The position numbers and the translations under genes were made by a program. The notes beneath the pieces are model-generated. The model was not told the DNA's origin, made no database searches, and saw only the letters and a program-made list of their open reading frames with translations. Below, one piece after another: positions 24,684 to 32,790 of a DNA stretch of 64,000 nt; position 1 is the first letter of the stretch; every line of letters starts with the position of its first letter. Origin of the DNA: Archangium lansingense (GTDB lineage Bacteria; Myxococcota; Myxococcia; Myxococcales; Myxococcaceae); assembly GCF_026626635.1 (NCBI RefSeq), contig NZ_JAPNKA010000001.1, positions 9,346,501-9,410,500 on the forward strand, written 5' to 3'.

Positions 24684-26012
24684 TCACCCGTCCGTGCCAG
24701 TAGCAGCGCGGAAGTCCGACTCCGACAGCGAGGCGATGATCTCTCGCGCCTTCTCCACCTTCACGTGACCCGCCGTCACCAGCAGCTCGGCGATCTTCTC
24801 CACCCAGTCACCACGCGCGCCCGCCGTCACCGCCACGCACCGCGCGTGCATCGCCATGTGGCCCTTCTGGATGCCCACCGAGCCCAGCGCGCGCACCGCC
24901 GCGAAGTTCTGCGCCAGACCCACCGCGGCGAACACCATCGACAGCTCGCGCGCCGTCGACACCTTCAGGATCTTCATGGCCACCTGCACGCCCGGGTGCA
25001 CCTTGATGGGGCCACCCACCGTGCCCAGCGCCATGGGCAGCTCGATGCGACCCACCAGGTGCCCGTCATCCACGTGCCACGTCGACAGCGGCCGGTACTG
25101 CCCATCCCGGCAGGCGAAGGCATGCGCTCCGGCCTCGATGGCGCGCCAGTCCTGGCCCGCGGCGATGGCCGCCGAGTCGATGCCGTTCATGATGCCTTTA
25201 TTGTGCGTAGCGGCCCGGTATGGATCGGCCAGCGCGAAGCGGCTCGCCTGATAAATGCCCTCGGCGATGAGGTCGCCGGGCAGGTCGAAGTCCGCCAGCA
25301 TCTCCACCGGAATCCGGCACATGGCGCGCGCCAGCCGCCGGTCCGCCAGGTTGGAGAGGATGCGCAGGAACACCTTGCCGCCCGTGAGCTGCTCGAGCAG
25401 CGGCGCCACGCCCTCCGCCATGGTGTTGATGAGGTTGGCCCCCATCGCCTCCTGCGTGTCGATGATCAGGTGGACGACGAGCAGCGGCTCGCCCCGCGGG
25501 CCCTCGGGGGCCGGCAGCACACGAATCTCGATGTCCTTGCAGCCACCGCCGCGCTTCACCATCGACGGGTGGAAGCTATTGGCCAGCGCGAGCAGGGCCT
25601 CCTTGGCGGCGAGGATCTTCTTCGTCGCCTCGGTGGGGTCCCCGTAGCGGGTGAGCTGCACCTGGCCGATCATGATCGGATCATCGGCCTCGGCGGTGAA
25701 GCCACCCGCCTCGCGGACGATCTTCGACGCGAACGACACCGCCGCTACCACCGACGGCTCTTCCACCGCCATCGGCACCAGGAAGTCGCGGCCGTTGATC
25801 TGCAGGTTCAGCCCCAGACCCAGCGGCAGCGAGAACGTGCCCACGGCGTTCTCGATCATCTGGTTCGCCAGGCCCGGCTGCAGCGCACTGATGCCCTGGA
25901 GCTGCGCCAGGTCCATCTCGTCCAGGCCCAGCATCTGAGAGAGCTTCTCGTGGCGCTCGACCATCGACAGCTTGTGGAAACCGGACAACCTGGACGTCAG
26001 CGTGTCAGACAT
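24684..26012 (-). CDS. mvaA: Hydroxymethylglutaryl-CoA reductase, class II type
   Basis: Encodes 442 residues from ATG 26012 (GGAG 6 bases upstream). It reduces HMG-CoA to mevalonate. The catalytic Glu lies in IENAVGTFSLPLGLGLN (about residues 53-69), the catalytic Lys in ATHNKGIMNGIDS (about 260-272), and the C-terminal His in GHMAMHARCVA (about 390). The length of about 440 without membrane segments matches the bacterial class II enzyme. It lies 46 bases downstream of fni. No HMG-CoA synthase is in the window. Confidence 0.95.
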   Translation of the reverse strand: MSDTLTSRLSGFHKLSMVERHEKLSQMLGLDEMDLAQLQGISALQPGLANQMIENAVGTFSLPLGLGLNLQINGRDFLVPMAVEEPSVVAAVSFASKIVREAGGFTAEADDPIMIGQVQLTRYGDPTEATKKILAAKEALLALANSFHPSMVKRGGGCKDIEIRVLPAPEGPRGEPLLVVHLIIDTQEAMGANLINTMAEGVAPLLEQLTGGKVFLRILSNLADRRLARAMCRIPVEMLADFDLPGDLIAEGIYQASRFALADPYRAATHNKGIMNGIDSAAIAAGQDWRAIEAGAHAFACRDGQYRPLSTWHVDDGHLVGRIELPMALGTVGGPIKVHPGVQVAMKILKVSTARELSMVFAAVGLAQNFAAVRALGSVGIQKGHMAMHARCVAVTAGARGDWVEKIAELLVTAGHVKVEKAREIIASLSESDFRAATGTDG

Positions 26013-26058
26013 TCGTTTCTCCACTACGGGAAGGCATTCGGAGCCGCGGGAATAAGCC

Positions 26059-27117
26059 CTACAGTGCCGCGAGCCAGTCCTTCAACTCCCCCATTATGAC
26101 CCGGGGTTTCTGACGCAGTTCACCGCAGTTCCTGCTGCCGGTGAGCACGAGTGCCTGCTTCAAGCCGGAGAGGATGGTAGCGAGTGCCTGCTCGGCCCCT
26201 TCCAGCCCGCCTGCCTGCTGTGCGCGGAAGAGCGGTAGCGCCATGCCGGCCACGTCCGCGCCCAGGGCGAGCACCTTCGCCGCATCCAGGCCCGTGCGCA
26301 GCCCACCCGACGCCACCAGCCGGGCATCCGGACCCACCGCCCTGCGCACAGTCGCGATGGCCGCCGCCGTGGGAATGCCCCAGCTCGAGAACTCAGCGCC
26401 CACCTGGGCCTGCACGCCGGTGGCGCGAAGCTGCTCCACCCGCACCCACGAGGTGCCACCCAGCCCCGAGACATCCACGTTGCGCACGCCCAGCTCCACC
26501 AGCCGGCGCGCCACCTCGGGACCGATGCCGCACCCCGTCTCCTTCACCAGCAGGCGAGAGCCGAAGGCACGCACCAGGTCCTCCACCACCTGGTAGCCAC
26601 CGCGGAAGTCGCGGTCGCCCTCGGGCTGGGTGAGCTCCTGGCCGGCGTTGAGGTGCAGCGCCATGCCGTCAGCCCCGATGGCATCCGCCAGCCGCCGCAC
26701 CCCGTCCACGCCCAGCTCCACCGCCTGGTACAGGCCGATGTTGCCCAGCAGCGGCACCGTGGGCGCCACCTGCCGCACCTGGTAGGACGCCCCCGCCTGG
26801 GGGTTCTCCGCCATGGCGCGTTGACTGCCCACGCCAAAGGCCAGTCCGTGCCGCTCGGCCAGCAGCGCCAGGTCCCGGTTGACCACCCCGGCGCGCTCCG
26901 TGCCGCCCGTCATGCCGGTGATCAGCAGTGGATAACGCAGCTTCTTGCCGAGGAAATCCGTGGAGAGATCGACCTCCTCCACCGCCATCTCCGGCATCGC
27001 GCAATGCACCAGCCGCACGTACTCCAGCAGCGTGCTGTTCTCCGCCGGCTCGACATCTCCGGTCGCGCACAGGTCGAGGTGGGCGTCCTTACGTCTTGCC
27101 GTCGCCTGCTCACCCAT
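26059..27117 (-). CDS. fni: Isopentenyl-diphosphate delta-isomerase, type 2 (FMN)
   Basis: Encodes 352 residues from ATG 27117. It interconverts IPP and DMAPP using FMN and NAD(P)H. Motifs: RRKDAHLDLC near the N-terminus, PLLITGMTGGTERAG (FMN phosphate site), GVGSQRAM, LHLNAGQELTQPEGDRDF (the conserved Asn/Gln/Glu of the active site), VKETGCGIG, and GGTSW followed later by ASGGLRTGLDAAK. First gene of the operon fni-mvaA-mvk-mvaD-mvaK2. Confidence 0.95.
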   Translation of the reverse strand: MGEQATARRKDAHLDLCATGDVEPAENSTLLEYVRLVHCAMPEMAVEEVDLSTDFLGKKLRYPLLITGMTGGTERAGVVNRDLALLAERHGLAFGVGSQRAMAENPQAGASYQVRQVAPTVPLLGNIGLYQAVELGVDGVRRLADAIGADGMALHLNAGQELTQPEGDRDFRGGYQVVEDLVRAFGSRLLVKETGCGIGPEVARRLVELGVRNVDVSGLGGTSWVRVEQLRATGVQAQVGAEFSSWGIPTAAAIATVRRAVGPDARLVASGGLRTGLDAAKVLALGADVAGMALPLFRAQQAGGLEGAEQALATILSGLKQALVLTGSRNCGELRQKPRVIMGELKDWLAAL

Positions 27118-27297
27118 GACGTCCCGCCTGCCCTCTGTAGGAACCATGTGCTTGGAATTTTACAAGAACGTCGAGAGTGTCCGTTATCCTCGATTCCCTA
27201 GCAAGATAGGGCGGGCAGGCGCAAGCCACGGCTTCTCCACGAACCAGGACGGGGAGTGCGGGTGGACGGGTGGGAGGGTGGACGGTATGAGGGCGGC

Positions 27298-27708
27298 GTG
27301 AGTACTCCCGCGCCCAAGGTGGTCGTCTTCCTGCACAGTGGAGACTACGACCGCGTGCACCAGGGGCTGGCCATCGCGGCGGCGGCGGTGGCGTCGGGCC
27401 GACGCGCGGAGGTGTACCTCTTCTGGTGGGCGCTGGAGCGATTCCTCGAGGGCCGGCTGGACGACCCGGACTTCGATCCACCGCGCGAGGACGTGGCGGA
27501 CCGCTTCGAGACACGCCGCATCCCCACGCTGCGGCAGTTGCTGGAGCACGTGCGTGAGTCCGGGCTGGGCACGGTGCAGGGGTGTACGGGCTCGCTGGGG
27601 GCACTGGGAGCCGAGCACCTGGCCGGCGAGGGGCCCATCGATGGCTGGGTGGGTTGGAGCGCCATCCTCCAGAGGACAGCGGGCGTGGTGGACCGCTTCT
27701 ACCTCTAG
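27298..27708 (+). CDS. DsrE/DsrF-like protein
   Basis: Encodes 136 residues. GTG 27298 is chosen because the peptide from there starts directly with the first strand (PKVVVFLHSGDYD); upstream codons look non-coding. The fold pattern is DsrE-like: strand, helix LAIAAAAVASGRRAEVYLFWWA, and a conserved Cys in TVQGCTGSLGALG, the position used for persulfide transfer in relatives. It may be a sulfur-relay or redox protein. It is divergent from fni. Confidence 0.72.
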   Translation: MSTPAPKVVVFLHSGDYDRVHQGLAIAAAAVASGRRAEVYLFWWALERFLEGRLDDPDFDPPREDVADRFETRRIPTLRQLLEHVRESGLGTVQGCTGSLGALGAEHLAGEGPIDGWVGWSAILQRTAGVVDRFYL

Positions 27709-27732
27709 CTTCCGCCGGGGGACCCCGCGCGT

Positions 27733-27760
27733 TTGACGTGCCTTACCGCCTGCTTAGGTT
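27733..27760 (+). promoter_or_regulatory. Candidate promoter of htpX
   Basis: TTGACG (27733-27738), 16 bases, TAGGTT (27755-27760), followed 41 bases later by the htpX start. The form matches the promoter at 29876. Confidence 0.5.
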
Positions 27761-27801
27761 GATTCGGACCTGAGAGGTGAAAGGAAAGGCAAGGCAACGT
27801 C

Positions 27802-28761
27802 ATGAGTGCTGGCGGGATGTATGGCTCGTCGATGCCCCGAGAGGGCGTGCGCGGAAGCGGCTGGGGTCACCGGCTGAGCAACGCGCTGAAGACGACGGTG
27901 CTGCTGGCGGGACTCACGGCGCTCCTGTTGTTCGTCGGCGAGCGCCTGGGCGGCCCACAGGGGCTCGTCGTCGCGGGCTTCTTCGTCGTGGTGATGAACT
28001 TCGTCTCGTACTGGTTCAGCGATCGGATCGCCCTGGCGATGCACGGGGCGCAGCCGCTGGAGTACGCCGAGGCGCCGTGGCTGCACCAGATGGTGGAGCG
28101 ACTGGCGGCACGTGCGGGCATGCCCAAGCCGAAGCTGTACCTGCTGCCCACGCGCACGCCCAACGCGTTCGCCACGGGCCGCAACCCGGAGCATGCCGCG
28201 GTGGCGGTGACGGCCGGCATCGTGGACCTCCTGGAGCAGCGGGAGCTCGAGGGCGTGCTGGCGCACGAGCTGGCGCACGTGAAGAACCGCGACACCCTCA
28301 TCGGCACGGTGGCGGCCACCCTTGCGGGCGTCATCAGCTACGCGGCGCAGATGCTCTTCTGGTTCGGCGGCTCGATGCTCAGCCGCGGCGATGACGAGGA
28401 GGATGGGCTCGGCCACGCGCTGGGCAACCTGGGCGTGCTGTTGGTGGCGCCCATCGCCGCCACGCTGCTGCAGCTCGCGGTGAGTCGCTCGCGCGAGTAC
28501 GGCGCGGATGCGACGGGGGCGGAGCTGTGTGGGGACCCGGATGCCCTGGCGAGTGCGCTGCTGAAGCTGGAGCGCGGTGCGGAGCTGATGCCCTACGACC
28601 GGGCGCCGGCCACCTCGCACCTCTTCATCGTGAACCCGCTGTCCGGCGGCGCCATCATGGGCCTGTTCTCCACGCACCCGCCCATCCCCGAGCGGGTGCG
28701 CCGCCTGCGCGAGATGGGGGCCCGCCTGGGCTCGCGTGCCTGGCGCAGCGCCTGGGCGTAG
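27802..28761 (+). CDS. htpX: HtpX-type membrane zinc metalloprotease (M48)
   Basis: Encodes 319 residues. It is an inner-membrane quality-control protease. Two N-terminal membrane helices (about residues 32-50 and 55-72) precede the M48 domain. The zinc motif HELAHVKNRDTL (about 155-166) gives HExxH, with the third ligand Glu in SREYGADATGAEL. Two more hydrophobic segments flank a short loop (VAATLAGVISYAAQMLFW and VLLVAPIAATLLQLAV). The C-terminal STHPPIPERVRRLREM is diagnostic of the family. Confidence 0.93.
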   Translation: MSAGGMYGSSMPREGVRGSGWGHRLSNALKTTVLLAGLTALLLFVGERLGGPQGLVVAGFFVVVMNFVSYWFSDRIALAMHGAQPLEYAEAPWLHQMVERLAARAGMPKPKLYLLPTRTPNAFATGRNPEHAAVAVTAGIVDLLEQRELEGVLAHELAHVKNRDTLIGTVAATLAGVISYAAQMLFWFGGSMLSRGDDEEDGLGHALGNLGVLLVAPIAATLLQLAVSRSREYGADATGAELCGDPDALASALLKLERGAELMPYDRAPATSHLFIVNPLSGGAIMGLFSTHPPIPERVRRLREMGARLGSRAWRSAWA

Positions 28762-28776
28762 CGCGAGCCCGGGTGA

Positions 28777-29661
28777 CTACCCCGCGGCCGACACCGGCGG
28801 AGTGGCCTCCGCCGGCACCGCGGGGGCCACGTCGTCGAGCTTGTCGAAGTGCTCGAAGGGGTTCTCCAGCATCTCGCGGAACGTCTTGGCCAGGATGCTG
28901 GCGTGGAAGCCGTCGATGAAGCGGTGATCGAACGAGGCGTTCACGTTCATCAGCTTGCCCGGCACCACCTTGCCGTCCTCCACGACGGGGGCGTCCTTGA
29001 TGGCACCCGGGGCGATGAAGATGGGCACGCGCGTGTAGGGCACCAGCGGCACGTACGCGGTGTCCAGCCCCAGCGAGCCCACGTTGGTGATGATGGCCGA
29101 GCCGAACGCGTCCCGGGGCATACCCGCCCACGTCATGTCCCAGTTCAGCGTGTACATGAAGAAGGAGATGAGCCAGGTGAAGAAGTTGAGGAAGGCGTAG
29201 GGCAGCGCGTGGATGGTGCCCTTGCTCTTCTCCAGCGCCTCGTCCTTGCGCTGGCGGACGTTCTGCACCGCGGCCTCCAGCTCGGCGGCGATCTCGCGCA
29301 GGGACTTCTGCTCGGCGTCCTCGATCTTCGCCGCGGTCAGGTCCACCTTCCCGCCGTCCGTCTGCACCACGAGGGTGGAGATGGTGATGCGCTTGCGCAG
29401 GTAGATGCGGTTGAAGCGCAGGATGGCGTTGGCATCGGGGCAGCGGCGCAGGGCCTCGGCCATGGCCTTGGCCAGCAGGTGGGTGACGGTGAGCCGGATG
29501 CCCGTCTTCTGACGGAAGGCCTCGATGTAGGCCAGGGCCTTGTCCATGCGCATCGTCATCGTCCCGTACACGGTCGGGTCGTACGCCGTCTTCCAGCTGC
29601 CAATGGCCAGCTTGCGGAAACTGGAAACGTTGTCCTTGGGAATGAGCTCCAGGTGAGCCAT
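28777..29661 (-). CDS. Stand-alone 2-oxoacid dehydrogenase-type acyltransferase (E2 catalytic domain)
   Basis: Encodes 294 residues. It is only the CAT-like catalytic domain: no lipoyl domain and no subunit-binding domain. The N-terminal MTMRMDKALAYIEAFRQ leads to the core, and the active-site motif DHRFIDGFHA near residue 262 supplies the catalytic His and Asp. A hydrophobic stretch FLNFFTWLISFFMYTLNW (about residues 154-171) is unusual and could dip into the membrane. Without a lipoyl domain it cannot work as a normal PDH component. It may acylate another carrier or small molecule. Confidence 0.85.
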   Translation of the reverse strand: MAHLELIPKDNVSSFRKLAIGSWKTAYDPTVYGTMTMRMDKALAYIEAFRQKTGIRLTVTHLLAKAMAEALRRCPDANAILRFNRIYLRKRITISTLVVQTDGGKVDLTAAKIEDAEQKSLREIAAELEAAVQNVRQRKDEALEKSKGTIHALPYAFLNFFTWLISFFMYTLNWDMTWAGMPRDAFGSAIITNVGSLGLDTAYVPLVPYTRVPIFIAPGAIKDAPVVEDGKVVPGKLMNVNASFDHRFIDGFHASILAKTFREMLENPFEHFDKLDDVAPAVPAEATPPVSAAG

Positions 29662-29875
29662 GACGCGGTGGTTCCTCCAGGATGGTGCGCGAGCCCTCCA
29701 GCTTTACGTTTTTCCTCGTCCGGAGAAAGCCCCCCTGCCCTGCTCACCACCACCCAGGCCCCCCGGGCACCCCGCCACCCCGGCTCCTAACTTGAGCAGC
29801 GGACCCCCTCCCCGCAGGGGGGAACGGCCGTGGCAGGGCCGGGTCCACCGGCTGGAGGGCGGGCAACGAGACCTA

Positions 29876-29903
29876 TTGACGTCCCGCCCCCGGACGCTAG
29901 GCT
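29876..29903 (+). promoter_or_regulatory. Candidate promoter of the coiled-coil gene at 29940
   Basis: TTGACG (29876-29881), 16 bases, TAGGCT (29898-29903), followed by a leader of about 30 bases with GGAGG. The rest of the 278-bp divergent gap from 29662 shows no other feature. Confidence 0.55.
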
Positions 29904-29939
29904 GCGCCGCTTTTTGCATAGTCCCCGGAGGTCACCCCC

Positions 29940-30992
29940 GTGTTGGAAGTTCTCCTCGTCGTCGTCTCGGTGCTCTTCCTGCTCACGCTCGCCTATGTGT
30001 TCTTCGGCCAGAAGCAGGCCGCGGCACTCCCCTCCTCGTCTTCCTCGCACGCCGCGAAGGGCGAGCTGGAGTCCGACACCAAGGCGCGCACGCGCCTGGA
30101 GGCCGAGCTGGATCGCAGGCGCAAGGAGCTGGATGAACAGCGCTCGCAGCTGCAGGAGGTGAAGGAGCAGCTCAAGCAGGCCAAGCGGAAGATCTACGAG
30201 CAGAAGGAGTCGGAGAAGGGCGAGAAGGATCTGTCCAAGGCCCGCGCCGAGGTGGAGCGCAGCGCATCCCTGCAGCTGGAGGTGGTCCGGGGCGAGCTGG
30301 CCCAGGCGGAGGCGGAGATCATCCGCCTGAAGTCCGAGGTGGAGATGGGCGGCAAGGGAGGCCGCCGTGGAGCCGCCCCCGCTCCGGCGGCGGTTGCCGC
30401 GCCGGCGCCGCAGCAGCAGCTGTCCGCCCCCGCGCAGCCGGAGGAGCGCGTGGTGACCGCGACCACCACCGTGGTGCCCGCCGCTGCTGAGCCCGCCGAG
30501 AAGGCCCCGCGCCGCTACCGCGAGCTGAACGATGCCGACCGCGAGAAGATGGAGCGGCTGGAGCAGACGGCGAACAAGGAGCGCGGCCGGGCGTCCGAGC
30601 TGGAGCGCGAGGTGAAGCGCATCAAGGGCCGGGCCGACTCGCAGCAGCGCATCTTCTCCGCCAGCAAGAACGAGCTGGAGCTGGTGAAGGACAAGTACAA
30701 GGCGCTGGAGAAGCGGCTGAACCGCACGCTGCTGGAGCGGGATCTGCTGCGCCGGGCCATCAAGGACCTGGAGAAGAAGACGGGCATGCTGGCCGAGCGC
30801 ACGGAGCTGACGCCGGACGAGATGGCGGCGAGCGACCGGAAGGTAGAGGAGGCCGCGCAGGCCCGAGCCTCCGCCGAGGCCGCGCAGCAGCAGGCCGTGA
30901 CCGCGGCGAGCGAGCCGGCCAGCGCGACGGGCGAGCAGGCCGCGAAGAGCGAGGCCCAGCAGGACGAGAAGCCCACGGCGCCGAACGCCTGA
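29940..30992 (+). CDS. Single-pass membrane coiled-coil protein, unknown function
   Basis: Encodes 350 residues from GTG 29940 (GGAGG 8 bases upstream). One N-terminal membrane helix (LEVLLVVVSVLFLLTLAYVFF) anchors two charged coiled-coil stretches (about 40-130 and 185-270), separated by an Ala/Pro/Gln-rich linker. The tail is low complexity (Ala, Glu, Gln). With almost no N-terminal residues outside, most of the protein is probably cytoplasmic. The architecture resembles division or polarity scaffolds, but I recognise no family. Confidence 0.75.
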   Translation: MLEVLLVVVSVLFLLTLAYVFFGQKQAAALPSSSSSHAAKGELESDTKARTRLEAELDRRRKELDEQRSQLQEVKEQLKQAKRKIYEQKESEKGEKDLSKARAEVERSASLQLEVVRGELAQAEAEIIRLKSEVEMGGKGGRRGAAPAPAAVAAPAPQQQLSAPAQPEERVVTATTTVVPAAAEPAEKAPRRYRELNDADREKMERLEQTANKERGRASELEREVKRIKGRADSQQRIFSASKNELELVKDKYKALEKRLNRTLLERDLLRRAIKDLEKKTGMLAERTELTPDEMAASDRKVEEAAQARASAEAAQQQAVTAASEPASATGEQAAKSEAQQDEKPTAPNA

Positions 30993-31020
30993 GCCTCTCC
31001 AGCCGCACTCCCCCAATATC

Positions 31021-31053
31021 CCCTCTCCCCTCGGGAGAGGGACGGGGTGAGGG
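31021..31053 (-). repeat. Palindromic intergenic repeat copy
   Basis: CCCTCTCCC-CTC-GGGAGAGGG hairpin followed by ACGGGGTGAGGGT, the minus-strand orientation of the family. It lies between two convergent genes. Confidence 0.75.
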
Positions 31054-31100
31054 TATCGGGGCCCCGGGTTGTCACCACCGGGCCCCCACCGTAGGTCCGG

Positions 31101-32675
31101 TCAGTCCAGCGGAACCGGCGTGTAGAGGACCAAATCGCCCAGGGTCTTCCGCTGGCTCCCCGTGTCGTTCAAGCCACCCGCAATCAGCACCGCACCATTG
31201 TCCAGCACCGTGCATGTGTGCTGTTGACGCGGCTGCTCCAGCGGCATCAACCCGAGCAGGCCCGGCGCGGCGCCCTCCTCCCCAGGGACGAGCAGTTCCA
31301 CATGCGAGTCGCTCGCGAGCACACCCGAGCTGTACCGCACCCCACCCAGAGTCATCACGCGACCGTCCGGCAGCGCCACCGCGCACAGCCCGCTCCGGGC
31401 GAACACCTGAGGCCCAGCGGATACCTGCGGCGGCACTCCTGAGGAGACGAGCTCCGAGGAGGCCAGGAAGCGCGCCTCGTCCACGTTGCGAGGGGAGTCA
31501 TGGCCGCCCAGGTACAGCAGCTGCTCCGGCCCGCCAAACGGCACGAGCGCCCCATCGCGCCGGGGCTCGCGCAGCCGAGCGCCCTCGCCCACCGGGACGA
31601 AGGAGCCGCCCTCGTGCGCGAAGAACAGCACCTCGGGCCGCAGCGACGTCCCGTCCGAGCCGCCCACCACGGCGATGCGCCGGCCGTCCTGCACCGGCAT
31701 CGCCGCCATCCCCACCCGGGACACCGGCGTGCTCACGGAAAACACCTGACCCGTCGCGGAGTCGAAGCCCTCGGCCTCCGACACCACCGCGCTGCCCACC
31801 CCCACTCCGCCGACGAGCAGCACCCGCCCGCTCGAGTCCACCGCCGCCGCGTGCTGACTGCGCGCCACCTTCAGCTCCACCCCCGTGGATGTCGCCTGGG
31901 CCACATCCAGCACCTGGGCGCTCCGCACGGGCAACGAGCCCTCCACCGACGCCACCTCGCCACCCGCCAGCAGCACCTTGCCGCCCGGCAGCCTCGTCGC
32001 GGTGTGGAACGCCCGCCGCGTCTCCAGCGATGGCAGTGGCTCCACCGTGCCCGTCACCGGGTCGAAAATCTCCGCCGAGGCCACCGTGGTATTGGCGCCA
32101 CCCGAGCCCGTCTGGAAGCCCCCGGCCAGCAGCACCCGGCCGTCCTCCAGCAGCGTCGCGGTGTGCGCCGCGCGAGGACTGGCGAGCGACACGCATGAGT
32201 CCGCGCTGAAGCCCGGCCGCACATACTCCCCCACCCGGAGGAAGGGGACGGCAATCCTGGAGGACGCGCCGAGCTGCACCGGGACATCGAAGGGACGTGA
32301 GCGTCCCAGGGACACCACACGGCCCCCCGAGCGAGGCAGATCCGTGTAGCCACGCACCTCCAGCATGCGCCCCCTCCCAAAGGGGATGGAAAGGGGCTGC
32401 AGCATCGTGATGCCCCCGTCCACCGCCGCATAGTGCTCGATGGGTTCCATCCCCTCCCCGGTGACACGCAGGCGCAGGTATCGGACGCCGTCCAGGACCG
32501 GGGTGCCGTCGCACGCCACGTCACGGAGCTCCGCCATGTAGGGTGCCTTTTCCGGCCCGCAGGCGCTCAGGAGTCCCAGCGCAACCATCCAGGCTTTCCA
32601 ACCTGGCGAACGAGCCCTGCCCTGACCCCTGCCCCGACCGGCGGACGAGGTCCACCCGTTGATACTCCGCCTCAT
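31101..32675 (-). CDS. Kelch-like repeat lipoprotein
   Basis: Encodes 524 residues. A long Arg-rich leader ends in lipobox LLSAC at about residue 39; a shorter start at the internal Met just before VALGLLSAC is also possible. From about residue 165 on there are at least five Kelch-type repeats of about 50 residues, each with a Gly-Gly turn (RAAHTATLLEDGRVLLAGGF, RRAFHTATRLPGGKVLLAGG, and so on), forming a beta-propeller. Probably a surface or periplasmic lipoprotein with a binding role; the partner is unknown. It is divergent from the kinase at 32791. Confidence 0.85.
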   Translation of the reverse strand: MRRSINGWTSSAGRGRGQGRARSPGWKAWMVALGLLSACGPEKAPYMAELRDVACDGTPVLDGVRYLRLRVTGEGMEPIEHYAAVDGGITMLQPLSIPFGRGRMLEVRGYTDLPRSGGRVVSLGRSRPFDVPVQLGASSRIAVPFLRVGEYVRPGFSADSCVSLASPRAAHTATLLEDGRVLLAGGFQTGSGGANTTVASAEIFDPVTGTVEPLPSLETRRAFHTATRLPGGKVLLAGGEVASVEGSLPVRSAQVLDVAQATSTGVELKVARSQHAAAVDSSGRVLLVGGVGVGSAVVSEAEGFDSATGQVFSVSTPVSRVGMAAMPVQDGRRIAVVGGSDGTSLRPEVLFFAHEGGSFVPVGEGARLREPRRDGALVPFGGPEQLLYLGGHDSPRNVDEARFLASSELVSSGVPPQVSAGPQVFARSGLCAVALPDGRVMTLGGVRYSSGVLASDSHVELLVPGEEGAAPGLLGLMPLEQPRQQHTCTVLDNGAVLIAGGLNDTGSQRKTLGDLVLYTPVPLD

Positions 32676-32790
32676 GGTGTTCCCCTTTTACGGTCTCCGG
32701 CCCCGGCACGGTCCAAAGATGGCTTGCGCTCGGGCCTTCCCGAGCGTAGCGATGGGCTCCGGCCGTGGTCAACGCGGCCCCTGGCCCTGA

